This document shows positions 1 to 10,262 of a DNA stretch of 64,000 bases, one piece after another; within the stretch, counting starts at the first letter, position 1; each line of letters starts with the position of its first letter. A program made the position numbers and the translations under genes. The DNA is from Nematostella vectensis (lineage: Eukaryota; Cnidaria; Anthozoa; Actiniaria; Edwardsiidae), in the NCBI RefSeq assembly GCF_932526225.1, contig NC_064038.1, positions 12,895,070-12,959,069 on the forward strand, in the 5' to 3' direction. The notes beneath the pieces were generated by a model. It made no database searches and was not told where the DNA came from. It saw nothing but the letters and a program-made list of their open reading frames with translations.

Positions 1-2149
1 ATATTGTGGTGTGACTGGCAACAACTGTTCACAGTTAAGCCCAAATTGAAAACTTAAGATATTTACTTGCTTATTGTCATTTTGCAAGGAATAAAAATTA
101 TTTTATCAGAAAAGACTAAAAAAAAATTACTCAAACTTCATTAGGTCATGTTTTTAACCCCACCCTCTTGCTGTATTTTATATAGCTGGGATGTAAAAAT
201 TCTGATTCCTGTGTTATGTCCTTTTCCAATAGCTAACAGCAAATTAGAGAGCTAACAGGCGAGTGCTATGCAAATAGTGATATAACCATGTTAGGTAATT
301 TTTTACCTTGCAATCCCAAATTATTGCAGTGCAGTCATCACTTGCAGAGACAATTCTGTGGAGATTTAAGCCTTACAGCTTTATCGTATACAGTAAAGCT
401 CAAGTTTAAGGCCTTCCCCTCTCATGTAATATTAAAAAGTTGTTACCAAGAGACTCTTGATTGATGATACGGAGGAAAATCGATTGACAACATAAGCTAG
501 GTTAATTCAGTCCAAGATATCATTTTTTGTATAACAAATCTACCCATTGTATGTTGTGTATTAATGTACCCTCTCGTTAGTTAAACATGTACTTAACACG
601 ACCAGAGAAGTCATAAATAAAATAAAGCATCGGAACACTAAACAATGGAACATGTAGTCACTGGGGTTTGTACCGAGGTGATTTTATGACCAGAATAGGA
701 GATTTGTACCCTAGAATCATAGATATTGGCAGTTACCACATGCACCTTGTTTTGTCAATCACCATCAAGAGGTGGACGATATCTTCATGGGATGTAAGCA
801 GGGTCAGCTCGGTGAATGGATTTCTGCTCTGATCATCTGTGATCTCGGGGATGTTATCATCCTGCAAGAAAATACAGAAGAGAACCCTACTAACTCAAAC
901 TCTGATAACTCAAATTCTCAGGAATTAAACTCATATTTTCTGCATTTCTTTTGCTCTTGGTAACTTCACAGGCAGCCCAAGGATAGTGCTAGTGAGTAGT
1001 TCTATATAGAATGTATGGGAAAATCTTTGTTGATGAGAGCAACAGAGCTTGCAATATTGTATGGGATTCCTCCTCTGTTTCACTTCTCAGGATAGAATGC
1101 TCGTATAGTGAGTTTGATGCCCACCAACATTTGTGTTTCTATCAGAGACTTTGCATCAAATCAATATCTACTACGCGTAATTTCACATTACTTTTTTATG
1201 TGTGAACATTAGATCGTAGGAACGTCACAGTAAAATAGAACATTAGATAGCAGAGAAAGGGTAGGTACTAAGGTACAATAGAACATTTGATCACAGGCAC
1301 ACACATTGAGTGTTCGATCATTTGACCGAAGCTGAAAATTCTTAAAGCGAAAACCAACCTGTTGACGTTCTTTCTGTCGCCTGCGAAACATTCCAAACAT
1401 CGAGGATTCTCCAGCAACCGTCACATAGCACGCAATCGGTTATGGCGTATCGCCGACTAGGCTAGATGAGCAACATGTTCTTATTTTGGTTGGATTCAAA
1501 GATCTCCGTGAGCCGCCATGTTGTTTTGATTGCACTACGGAATGCTGGGACCACAGGAGTCCCAATATGGCTGGGTAACCTGTGGTCCAAGCCCCTTTCG
1601 GCCAAAAGGTCAGCACTGTTTATCTGAAGGGGAAGTGTTTTTTTCCTTATTGAAATTTTCGCAAATTAGCTTTCTTGATTTTCTTCCGCTGTGACTTTTA
1701 GCCATAGATTGCTTGTTCGACTTTTTCCTCTAGATTTTGGCTTGATCGACGCATAATTTCTGTGAGTATCTTCCTGTCTTCTTTCGATAAGGCTTGTAAT
1801 ACATGTTTCATCAATTCAATTTCAGTCTTAGGTCATATAAAACGATTGCTTTGGGATTTATTAGAGAGATTTTTCGAGATTACCCCCAAATGCGTAAAAT
1901 GTCAGCGTTTTATTCGTGTTATTTATACACCTATTTATGGTTGCGCTCGGAGAATCTATTGTATCGTAACCCCAGTGCTTCATGGGCATCAAGTAAATAA
2001 AGGAAATAAGCGTATAGTAAATTTAATACAAAAACAGGTTTCAATAGCTGTAGAATTTTTATTCATGTTCTAATATATATTCACATGGCCTTCAGATACA
2101 AGGATTCAGCCGTTTATTCGCTACCCTTGAACCATGATGATTCTTGGGT
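1..2149. other. AT-rich host flank, no gene recognised
   Basis: I see no convincing exon, RNA gene or transposon here. The short open frames around 772-963, 1011-1205 and 1762-2073 have no recognisable domain and look like chance. This is the left host flank of the viral element, and it ends in a poly(G) run that merges with the element terminus. Confidence 0.5.
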
Positions 2150-2154
2150 CCTTG
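2150..2154 (+). other. Candidate target-site duplication (left)
   Basis: CCTTG lies directly outside the left G run and again directly outside the right C run at 16910-16914. Polinton-type integrases make duplications of about 6 bp. The flanking homopolymers make the exact border ambiguous by a base or more, so this is suggestive only. Confidence 0.45.
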
Positions 2155-2458
2155 GGGGGGGGGGGGGGGGGGGGGCTGGGTGGTTTGAGTGAAACCCCCT
2201 TGGGGGCAGCGGCGGGCCCCTCCGACCCCCCCCCCCCCCCCCCCCCAACCCCATCTTAGGCTTGGGAGGCGCGGCGCGCCCCTCCGAGCCCCCAGCCCCG
2301 TCTCATGCAGATGAGGCCCCGCGTAGATTGCTAATTATCCATCTAGGTCGGGACCACTTCGCGTAGATGGATAAATCTACGCAAAACCTACGGAGCGCGG
2401 AATGACCGTTCTTCGGCCCTAAATTCAAAGCCGCTGGCGTGGCGTTTAAACCTGAGTT
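2154..2458 (+). repeat. Left terminal inverted repeat
   Basis: The sequence from the G run at 2154-2175 through 2458 matches the reverse complement of 16627-16911. By eye about ten substitutions separate the copies, plus poly(C)/poly(G) length differences and one 8-bp indel. The stop of the innermost minus-strand gene lies at the inner edge of this repeat (2459-2461). Confidence 0.93.
2321..2382. repeat. Internal cruciform in the terminal repeat
   Basis: Inside the left terminal repeat, an arm starting GCGTAGATT and containing TTATCCATCTA is answered by TAGATGGATAAATCTACGC after a GC-rich loop. The same hairpin sits in the right repeat at 16703-16764. Its conservation in both ends suggests an end-recognition, replication or packaging signal. 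That role is inferred. Confidence 0.7.
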
Positions 2459-3138
2459 CTAATCGAACACCTCGCTCCCGAACTCCTCGCGAATTTCTCG
2501 CAGCCTCTTTTTCATCTTTTCGCGTGTCTCCAGGGAGGGCCCTTTCCTGCTTTTTTTCTCACGCGGTGCGAGGCCGTGTCGAGCTCTGATAGCGGCCTTG
2601 AGCGCGTAGTATCTCTCTTGTTCCTGAAGTATTAGCCGAAACTCTCCGTCTGAGATATGCCCGTCCTGCAAAGCCTTAGAGACCAGCTCGCTGATCGAGT
2701 TTTTCTTACTCTCCGCTAAAACCATCGTGTCTTCGTGTTTAGCCACCTTGCTCGTAAGACCCCTAGAGACTACCCCCGCGCCCGCGCCCACGACACCGAC
2801 CAGCCCAGCGACCCCTGCCAGCGGACCGCCGATCAGAACCCCTATCCGACTCAGAGAGACCCCACCCCGGCGCTGGAAAGCGCCCCTGAAGCGATGCTTG
2901 ATGCCACAGACACAGCATGGGTAACGGCAAAGGCGCGCTTATATGTCTTCCGCACCTGTCGATGATGCGTCATCTCGTTGTCTAGGACCGCCTGAGTGTC
3001 ACATATTTTCTCGAGTCGGAAGCTTTGCACGTCGCCGCCGATGCCTGCCGGAGCGGTAGGCGTCGTGTGCGTTTGCAGGGGGCGGACGCTGGGAAGCGAG
3101 GGGTATATGGCGCCGCTGCTAACGTCGCTGTTTGCCAT
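2459..3138 (-). pseudogene. Small viral membrane protein, frameshifted
   Basis: Two open frames on the minus strand belong together. The first (3138 to 2851, starting MANSDVSSGAIYP) is a polar N-terminal part that ends in a stop near 2851. The second (2791 to 2459, extended upstream in frame) has a Gly/Ala/Val-rich hydrophobic stretch, then a helical stretch (KNSISELVSKALQDG), then a very basic tail (KKRLREIREEF). One frame change near 2850 separates them. I believe similar proteins recur in related elements of marine animals, but the function is unknown. The hydrophobic centre plus basic tail suggests a virion membrane or DNA-associated protein. The stop lies at the edge of the terminal repeat. 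Confidence 0.6.
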
Positions 3139-3154
3139 GCTTGTTATGTCGGAC

Positions 3155-3844
3155 CTAGGTTAGCTCCAATACGAGGCGAACAGGCTTGCCCTTAAAGTCC
3201 ACCCGTCTACCGCGGTCATCCCTGATCCACATTCGGATACTCAAGACAAACTCAGAGGAAGATGCTGCGACACAAACGGGGATGTCGGGCCCATAGACGA
3301 CTTTCTCGTGCGGCCTCCCGCAGGTTTCAAGGCAAGCGAGAACGTTTGAATTCTCGTCTAAGGCGAGGCACTGCGTGCGGTCTACGATATCGCAGAAGAT
3401 GTAGAGGGCCTCTATTTTCGGCAAAGTCACCTTAAGTGCCCCCCCCCCACGGCCAGTGCGAGGCCCCGCCCCCCCCCAACTGATCGTCTTTAGCCTCTAG
3501 GCCAAATAGTGCGCAAAGCTCGGCATTCAGGAACGCAACGCCTTTGGACATGAGCGCGATCTTCCCGGTGAGGGGATCCAGCTTCGCGGTCAGAATCTTA
3601 CTTTCAGCGCGGTTGATCGTTTCCACGATGGACTCGGCCGTGTGGTGCCCGGCTGGCAGAGTAGCGATGGGCGGGGGGAGGCTATGGTCGTTATCGGATG
3701 CTCCCGCTCGAGATTATACCAGCTGTTAAGTAGCGAGCACTGCCGGAGCGCCACGAAGCGTGGGCGCCTTATCGGCTGCTCGAAGAAGAGCGTCAGTTCG
3801 CCTTCGGTGAACACAGCATGTAGGACCACCATTGTGTTGAACAT
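3155..3844 (-). pseudogene. Minor-capsid-like (jelly-roll type) protein, broken
   Basis: The start is the ATG at 3844 (MFNTMVVLHAVF). The coding trace continues through three frames: 3844 to about 3700, 3626 to about 3470, and 3430 to 3155. The breaks fall near 3630-3720 and at the poly(C/G) tract near 3443-3475. The three parts together give about 230 residues. They are rich in beta-strand-like segments, and the last part contains VLACLETCGRPHEKVVYGP and ends VRLVLELT. From general knowledge of adintovirus-like elements I read this as the penton or minor capsid partner. That is family-level inference, because no catalytic residue is available to test. It lies head to head with the next plus-strand gene. 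Confidence 0.55.
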
Positions 3845-3874
3845 AGCTCGCCTTCGTGTTTGATAGGGCTGAGC

Positions 3875-5422
3875 ATGGATTGGGAAGGCTGGCGGATGCT
3901 GAACGAGGAGGCGATTCCCCGAAGGGATTAGGAGGAGACGAAGAAGGCGGCAGTTGCGGCGGGAGCCTCTATAGCCGAACATATCAAACACGCTATAGCC
4001 GAACAAGTCAAACGCGCAAAAACCGGTTTCCCTAGGTCTCTGACCCTCGCGCAAAAGCTGCTCTACGCCGTGCCCGCGACCCCCGTGGAGAGCACGGCCT
4101 CGGACATCACCCCACTATTCACGCAGCTAGAGATACACGTAGCTGAGGACAAGTCATTCACGACTAGGGTCCGAGACATATTCAAAGAGACAGTAGTCAC
4201 GCACAAGTCCGCCAAGGAGTCTCGCCGGTGGCTATCGGAGCCTTCCTATGGGTACTGGCCACAGCAACTCAACTTTGCGGTCTGGTGCGCAACCGCCGGA
4301 TGTGGGGTGTCCCTAGTCGACCCCGCTTTCGCCACGCTCCCCTCTGTCATCAGGGGATTTCTAAGGTTTCACGTTTACTTTACCACCCGGAGGATACTCT
4401 ACGAGCTCGGCGCCCCCCTGCCTGGCGACAGCCCGTTCACGCAAAAAGGTAACCCCTACAAGAAGGCCGCTTTCGAGCGTCTATGTATAGAGTTCGGTTT
4501 GCCGCGTAAGCCGGACTTCCGATGGAAAGGCGGGCGGAACCACGGGCTAGGCGATGTGTTTGTGTTCTACCCGGGGGAGGGGTATCGCAACGTGCACGTG
4601 ATCCGTGGCTACGACACGGCGGCGGACGAGTACCCGAGCCACCTCAATCTGTTTAGCGACGAAGGTGGGACGTACAATAGTGGGAAGCAGGTGGGTTACA
4701 TACGCAACGACGACCACGGGGGCGTGCAATATAGCTGGTTTGCGCCTCCCAAAGGTGAGGGGCTGACAAAAGCAGGGCTAGGAAGACTCGATCGCTCGGT
4801 CGAGGCGTTCGTCTACACAGTGCTTGGCGCGCAGGTAAACGTCCGTTCCTCTATCGCGGGGGCCGGTGGGCCGGCCATGGAGGCGCAGGCGGAGTTCACG
4901 AAGCTGCTTGAAGACGCGATCATAGAAAACGACATTGCTCAAAGCGTGCAAAGGTACCAGTTAGCCGTGCAGGAGGCCAAGGTGAGACTGAGTCTTGCGG
5001 TCGCACCAGGAGTGTGGCTGATGCCGAGCGATCTGGTGATAAACACGCAAAGAGTCGTGGGCTACAACAATAAGCTGCAGAAAGCCATGGACTCCATGAC
5101 GCTCGGCGCAAACGCGATCAACCCCGAGACAAAGCCAGTCGGTGCTCATAACATGGCCGGTGGGCATCCTAGGGTGCAACACGTGACTGACCCTGGGATC
5201 GACCGCGTGCCGTCCCGGCGGCAAAGCAAGGATTCCGCCCCTGCAAAAGTGCACGCAGAGGGCGTGGCGCCTGCCCCCTCTCCACGTATGCATGCTGCGC
5301 ATAGCATGACTGCCGCCGGAGCGGTAAGCGCACCCGGGTTGGGCGAAAAAGGTGACCACACCGCCCTCAAGGCGGGGTTGTCGGCACTCGCGGTGGCCGC
5401 GGCGTATTACTTGTTCCGATGA
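3875..5422 (+). pseudogene. Conserved viral protein with C-terminal membrane anchor
   Basis: The best start is the ATG at 3875 (MDWEGWRMLNEEAIP). An in-frame TAG at 3929-3931 breaks it, and the frame is then open to 5422, giving about 515 codons. The sequence shows a helical N-terminal region containing a 24-bp tandem repeat (3970-4017) and a central globular region. It then has an Ala/Gln-rich helical region (VQRYQLAVQEAKVRLSLAVA), a low-complexity linker and a final hydrophobic helix ending AAAYYLFR, as in a tail-anchored protein. I do not recognise an enzymatic motif. The gene end overlaps the end of the opposite-strand gene at 5407. It might still be intact if translation begins after the TAG, for example at the GTG at 4070. 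Confidence 0.6.
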
Positions 5423-6387
5423 TTGCTTAGCATTTGACAAACCAAGAACCCGGCTACGGCTAGAATGAGCAGCCACGCATTTTCGCCAAGGAATTTCACC
5501 GCTTCCCCTGCAGCCTTAAACACGAAGTTCGCGATGCTGCCTACTAGCCCGGGGAGAAGCTCGCCCAGCTTTTTCCCGATGGCCTTAAGCCCGTTACCGA
5601 CCCCTCTGGCCACGGAGGAGAGCGACTTGCCGAGCGACGTCACAATGGCCGCGATCGTCGTCGCTACGGCCAACCCGATAGCGGTGACGGTTAAGCCGTA
5701 CTTTTTGAAGATGGCTTTAATGCGCTCTCGTAGCGGCTTTTGCTTCTCGAGCTCTCGGTTTTCGCGTTCTAGTTCGTCAATCTCAGACAGCCTCTCCTCG
5801 TTGCGCTCACGGGCCTCTTGGCGGCGACTCTCTGACGTGTTAGGGTCGTCGATGGTCTCCCTGTCTGTGGCTACCACCCCTTGCAGCTCTTGGACCCGTT
5901 CTGTGTTCTCCTGGATGACCGCGTCTATCTCTGCCACGGACCCCATCGCCAGCTTGAAGCCTCTCAGCTTTGCAACGTCCTGTCGGACGCCCCCGTCCTC
6001 ATTGAACAGCTGTCTTGGTTTAGACCAACCTTCTTTGTCGAGGTTGCTAACTTGCATTAGCGTCTTTCCCCTCCGGTCTGACTGGAACCGTATCAGATTC
6101 TCGTTAAGGTCTGGGTATTCCTCCCTGAGGGACTGGAGACCGAGTCTTGTCGCTGCGCCCTCTGTGATGATCGAGGTTTCAGCGCTTGCCGTTCCGGCGG
6201 TTTGCGTTGCGCTTCGCGTAGCCATGCTATGCGCAGCATGCGTACGCGACGACGTGCTCGTCATTGGGATCGACTCCCCATCGTCGGGGTCAAACGGGAT
6301 AAGGAGCGTTGTCTCGTCGTCCCCCGCCCCGCGATCGGCGGACGCACCCGGCAAGGTATCGTCAATGTCAACGTCAACATCACCCAT
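5407..6387 (-). CDS. Coiled-coil protein with two hydrophobic C-terminal segments
   Basis: This is an intact 326-residue frame, starting with ATG at 6387 in an acidic N-terminus (MGDVDVDIDD). Residues about 155-220 form a strongly charged predicted coiled coil. They are followed by a hydrophobic helix near 233-253, a Gly-rich region (GVGNGLKAIGKKLGELLPG), and a second hydrophobic helix near 305-322 before a short basic tail. This layout suits a viral membrane or pore/tape-like protein, but no enzymatic domain is visible. It contains an inserted peptide segment (HAAHSM, then TAGTASA) encoded by a repeat also present in neighbouring genes. It converges with the gene ending at 5422. Confidence 0.7.
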   Translation of the reverse strand: MGDVDVDIDDTLPGASADRGAGDDETTLLIPFDPDDGESIPMTSTSSRTHAAHSMATRSATQTAGTASAETSIITEGAATRLGLQSLREEYPDLNENLIRFQSDRRGKTLMQVSNLDKEGWSKPRQLFNEDGGVRQDVAKLRGFKLAMGSVAEIDAVIQENTERVQELQGVVATDRETIDDPNTSESRRQEARERNEERLSEIDELERENRELEKQKPLRERIKAIFKKYGLTVTAIGLAVATTIAAIVTSLGKSLSSVARGVGNGLKAIGKKLGELLPGLVGSIANFVFKAAGEAVKFLGENAWLLILAVAGFLVCQMLSNHRNK

Positions 6388-6465
6388 GATGCGTGCGCAT
6401 AACTCGTGCTATGCCATATTAGACATGTCTAACAGTCCGTACCATAGCCACGCGGCTTCGTACTT

Positions 6466-6489
6466 TATGTATACATATATACGTATACG
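6466..6489 (+). promoter_or_regulatory. TATACGTATA-type element before the capsid gene
   Basis: A run of TATACATATATACGTATACG ends directly before the capsid ATG at 6490. A similar TATACGTATACGTATA lies at 10740-10756 before the integrase, and ACGTACGTACGT at 8414-8425 before the gene at 8458. These alternating purine-pyrimidine boxes at gene starts could be viral promoter elements. This is inferred from position only. Confidence 0.4.
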
Positions 6490-7761
6490 ATGTCAGTCAG
6501 CGATAAACTTGACCCCCAACGAACACCCAGAACGCCTCTGGGGTTGAAAGCCGAGAGAACTGTTCACCGGGTCACTCTCAACCCGTCGACGGCCTCCCCA
6601 GTCGAGACGCTATATGTGGCGGTCCCAAAGCTATCGGAAGGCGTCACGCTCGTGCCTGGCTCCTTGAGGGTCGGGTCTCGATCTCTCCATCTCAGGCCAT
6701 GCAAATAATACCGTCGTGAACAACGTCGGCCGAAATCTCGTGAGCCGCCTGAAAATCACGTTTGCAGGAGAAACGCCCCAGAACACCAACCGCTACGACG
6801 TCTACAAGACGTATGAGGAGCTTTACCTGTCCAAGGTCGCGAGAGAGGACCGCCTGGAGCAGGGCATACAGTCAGAAAACATGCGCAAGCTTTGCTCCAA
6901 GGCTGGCGATAAAGCGGCTAGTAACGCCAAGGAGAACGCTCTAAACTCCGCCCACAGGGCGAGGTACACCATCCCGCTAAACCATTCCCTGCTGACGGAC
7001 CATGGCGCACTGTATCCAAGGGCGCTCTCCGAGGCGCTGCTCTTCGAAATCACGTTCGCAACGGTTGACCAGGTAGTAGTCGGAAGCGATGCTACCAAAT
7101 TATCCTATGGCGTCAAAAATCTAGAGCTTTAGTACGAAACCCTGAGAGACGACAACCTCGACCGGTCTGCAGCCGCCGCCTACCAAAACGGCACAACGTT
7201 CTTCTACGAGCAAGTGAACCTTCACAAGACCTTCGTGATTAGCAAAGGGACGGACAGCATAATCAACGAGAGTGTCAACCTGCCGCGAAGGTCTATGAGT
7301 GGTCTGTTGCTCCTCTTTGTGGAGCCATACACGGCAGGGGCTCGCGACTCTGAGAAGTTCGTGTACCCCGACATCAAGAGCGTTCGCGCCGCGTTACAAT
7401 CGACGGCGTGGCAAACAGGATCTTCAGCCAGGGGCTGCGCCCCACGGATTTCTGGAGGGAGGCGAAAAGGCGGTTCGTCCGCCCCTCCCCGGGGGGGCAC
7501 AGCGGAGCGCCCGCCGCCCCGGCAATCGGCCCCGAGTCGTTCTATGGCGATAACAAGTTTGCTCTGTGGATCGACCTTCGAACGACGGACGACAGTGCTA
7601 TCCATGGGGGTGGTCTCCGATTGGTCAACACCCGCGACGGTGTGCACCTCGAGATAAAACGCACGGCGAGCGGCACGGGTACCGTAAACTGTCACGTGTT
7701 TGTGATGGCCGACGCCCAAATGAACCTTATGAACGGACAGCTAGAGTCCATACAATACTGA
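6490..7761 (+). pseudogene. Major capsid-type protein, broken in three places
   Basis: The ATG at 6490 follows a TATACGTATACG motif. The coding trace runs to 7761, about 420 codons. It has a frameshift near 6670-6700, an in-frame TAG at 7130-7132, and a second frameshift near 7390-7410. Landmarks are NNVGRNLVSRLKITF, NLPRRSMSGLLLLFVEPY and a C-terminal NKFALWIDLRT. A Pro/Gly-rich stretch near 7485-7540 looks inserted. Size, position directly before the packaging ATPase and beta-rich character support the double-jelly-roll capsid role typical of Polinton-like viruses. The fold itself has not been tested. Confidence 0.7.
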
Positions 7762-7788
7762 GCACAGACAGTTTCTGCGCGAAGCGGT

Positions 7789-8392
7789 ATGGACCCGAAA
7801 AACAACCCATTTAACGCTCTCATCGTGGGCCCGACGTCATGCGGGAAGACCCAATTCGTAGTGGACCGGCTGCGCGGCCCTTTCCGGGGCAAGTTTGACT
7901 ACATCGTACTCATGTGCCCTACCTTTGTCTACAACAAAACATACGACGGCTTCGGCGAGGGCGACAATCGTCTGTTTGTCATCGCACCTGAAGCGGGTCA
8001 GATCGACATACTGCTGAGGTTTGTCTCCGCTCTCTTCGAAGGCACTAATACGCTAATCATACTCGACGACTGTGCGGCCTCGAAAGACGTAAAGAGACGC
8101 TCTGACCAGCTCGTCAACTTGGCGTTCAGCGTGGCGCCACGTGGGTATTAGCGTGTGGGTGATCACGCAGCAGCTCACCAGCATCACGAAGCCGTTCCGT
8201 GAGAACATCGCGGCCTTGGTGGTCTTCTATACCCCGAGCAAGGCGGACATGAAAGCTATCCTGCATGACTACGGCGCGGAGCTCTCAGAAGAGAAGATAA
8301 AAGAGTACATGAAGGCCCTCAAGACGAAAAAGTTCTCGAAGTTAGAGTTTTGCTTGCGTCACCCTTATACCATCGCCCTAGTTGAACGGTAA
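7789..8392 (+). pseudogene. A32-type genome-packaging ATPase, frameshifted
   Basis: The start is the ATG at 7789, 28 nt after the capsid stop. Walker A is GPTSCGKT at residues 14-21. Walker B is LIILDD near residues 92-97. A downstream segment (SVWVITQQLTS) matches the Gln-containing sensor motif of FtsK/HerA/A32 packaging ATPases. A one-base frame change near 8135-8150 splits the gene, and the second frame runs to 8392. With it repaired the product would be about 200 residues, short but normal for this family. It would pump genome DNA into capsids. The assignment is confident from the paired Walker motifs and the capsid neighbour. Confidence 0.85.
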
Positions 8393-8457
8393 CCACCGCC
8401 CTGGGTCATAACGCGTACGTACGTACATAATCACACGTGTTGCACCTTAGCCACGGC

Positions 8458-9081
8458 ATGATGAGCGACGAATACCTTGAGAGTCTTCTTGAGGGGGGCG
8501 CCGCCGGCCTCCCGGCCGTCGATTCGTTGGACTACTCGACGCAGCCTGCCGGAACGGCAACCGGAGGTGAGCAAACTGAGGTAGCAGACGCGAGGGAGAA
8601 ACTCGCGATTCTCGTAGCCTCGGGGAAGTCGAAAGAAATGGTAGGCAAGGCCCTGACTCACGACGACGTCAAAGGCATGAGCGCGGAGGAGGTGAGGAAG
8701 TACGAGAAGCGATACGAGACCGCTCTAGCCAGCCGGACTACAGACGCCCTGGCAGACAGCTTTCTGAAGCTTACGACCAAGCTAGTAGGCATGGCGCTGC
8801 CGATAGACAGTGTGGTCGATCTTCACAATGACCTAGTGTCCGACTACATCATCAACAACGAGCTCCGCACATTGTGCGGAAGCCTGTCTCTATGCTGCGG
8901 TCGTTTGATGGCTTTAGCCGTCGGGGCGTTACACGTAGCACGTCATGTGAACACCGCCGGAACGGCAAGCGCTGACACGCGGTGTCGACACGAGTTAGCA
9001 GTCGCGGACTCACCAGTGGTCTGCCCCCCGAAGGGTACGCACAGTGGCGAGTCTGCCATCCCAGAGCAGACGTTCATTTGA
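8458..9081 (+). CDS. Viral protein of unknown function
   Basis: I choose the ATG at 8458 (MMSDEYLESLL), giving 207 residues. The N-terminus is acidic. Residues about 40-110 are charged and helical (AREKLAILVASGKSKEMVGK). A conserved-looking segment DSVVDLHNDLVSDYIINNEL follows, then a Cys/Leu-rich stretch and a poorly structured tail. Two copies of a dispersed palindromic motif lie inside it (8545-8561 and 8954-8973), encoding PAGTATG and TAGTASA. The tail after the second copy looks unlike the rest and may be a frame-shifted or added end. No family is recognised beyond its place in the capsid operon-like block. Confidence 0.5.
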   Translation: MMSDEYLESLLEGGAAGLPAVDSLDYSTQPAGTATGGEQTEVADAREKLAILVASGKSKEMVGKALTHDDVKGMSAEEVRKYEKRYETALASRTTDALADSFLKLTTKLVGMALPIDSVVDLHNDLVSDYIINNELRTLCGSLSLCCGRLMALAVGALHVARHVNTAGTASADTRCRHELAVADSPVVCPPKGTHSGESAIPEQTFI

Positions 9082-9133
9082 AAGCTTGCCACTTCTTCAG
9101 CAACCAAGTATTTGAGACCGCGTGTCAACACAA

Positions 9134-9881
9134 ATGGAAGAACCTCAAGGAAGTACTAGTGACCAGCATCTCGCGGAACCTGACAAACAAGCTGCTGAAG
9201 AGCATCATCAAGAACCTGCACGTACGCCTTCGGCGTTGGCGGAGAGAATCACGAGCCCCGATTCACCCGCGACCCGACCTAAACACCCTGGGCGAGTCGA
9301 AGCTGGAAGGCGCTTGGCAGAGTGGAACCGACTTAACAGAGCGAAGAAAGAGACACTTCGTGTCTCGGCGTTGGCGGAGAGAATCACGAGCCCCAAACCA
9401 TCCGCGACCCGACCGAAACACCCTGGGCGAGTCGAAGCTGGAAGGTGCTTGGCAGAGTGGAACCGACTTAACAGAGCGAAGAAAGAGACACTTCGTGTCG
9501 TGCAGTCGCCGGTCGGTAGCGAGCCGCAGGGACGCGAGGGCTTGCGCGCGCGCCGTAGGCATACACACACCAGTCCCGGAAAGCAACTCTGCTTGGTCGG
9601 CTAGCTCGGTTATCGGGGTCGCTGGTCTTCTAGTGTCATTGATCGGTCTCTACATACGTAGGCGGGAGCTAGCTGCCGCGTTCACTCGTACACAAGCTGT
9701 TAAACAGCGAGCTACCGACCCGCATGCTACCGATCCGCTTGTAGCGGCCGACGACGTGACTCCGCCCGCAAGGCCGCCGCTGGCGACCGCACAGCAGACC
9801 AGGGATCGACCGCTTGCCGTTCCGGCGACGGCGCTTCGCTCTCCCGGACAATGCAAATCTCGGCTGTTAGCCATGGAGTAA
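9134..9881 (+). pseudogene. Basic repeat protein with membrane segment, frameshifted
   Basis: The N-terminal frame (ATG 9134, MEEPQGSTSDQ) is open to 9604 and contains a 45-residue tandem duplication whose unit includes KHPGRVEAGRRLAEWNRLNR. The strong positive charge suggests DNA binding. A second frame is open to 9881 and encodes a hydrophobic helix (VIGVAGLLVSLIGLYI), then a basic stretch and a Thr/Ala/Pro-rich tail. A frame change between about 9500 and 9590 would join them into a basic-domain/membrane-anchor protein. The alternative is that only the second frame is real. I prefer the joined reading because each half looks natural in its own frame. Confidence 0.5.
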
Positions 9882-9934
9882 GCAGACATTTAGAAACGAG
9901 GGCCCCACCCATATCCGCACGTCCGTGCACCGAA

Positions 9935-10159
9935 ATGTCGACGACGCAGCAGAGCAAGATTACAAAGACCATCACCGACGCCGCAGTCATAATCGGCCTC
10001 GTCGCCGGTATCGGCTGGGTTGGGCGCAAGGTCTTGCGCGAGGACTTTACCAAAGACCCCTCCGCGAACGCCATGAACTACGCAAAAATGACTGCCGCCG
10101 TTGCAGGTGCTGTCGCTTTGAAGGGTTACCTTGAGGACCAGAAGATCCTGCCCATGTAG
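9935..10159 (+). CDS. 74-residue membrane protein
   Basis: The ATG at 9935 (MSTTQQSKITKTITD) is preferred over the longer upstream frame, whose first 28 residues are low quality. Two hydrophobic segments (AAVIIGLVAGIGWVG, and AAVAGAVALKGYL near the end) flank a short basic/polar loop. It lies between the basic-repeat gene and the next membrane protein, in the same direction. It is probably a small virion or assembly membrane protein; the exact function is unknown. Confidence 0.55.
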   Translation: MSTTQQSKITKTITDAAVIIGLVAGIGWVGRKVLREDFTKDPSANAMNYAKMTAAVAGAVALKGYLEDQKILPM

Positions 10160-10262
10160 TAGTGTACTGTATTAGACTCGCATGCGCCGCCGAAGGCATA
10201 CACACAGCACGTGAAGTATGCGCGCGTGAAGTGTGCGTACGTGAAGTGTGCTTCGCACAAAC

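Noticed and set aside
1762-2073. 103-residue frame left of the viral element
   Set aside because: No domain, no splice context and ordinary AT-rich composition; likely chance.
5465-6547. 360-residue plus-strand frame opposite the coiled-coil gene
   Set aside because: Ser/Leu-rich shadow of the minus-strand gene 5407-6387, which has better composition, coiled coil and membrane helices.
9208-9586. Two minus-strand frames over the 135-bp duplication
   Set aside because: Duplication divisible by three leaves antisense frames open; no start context or domain.
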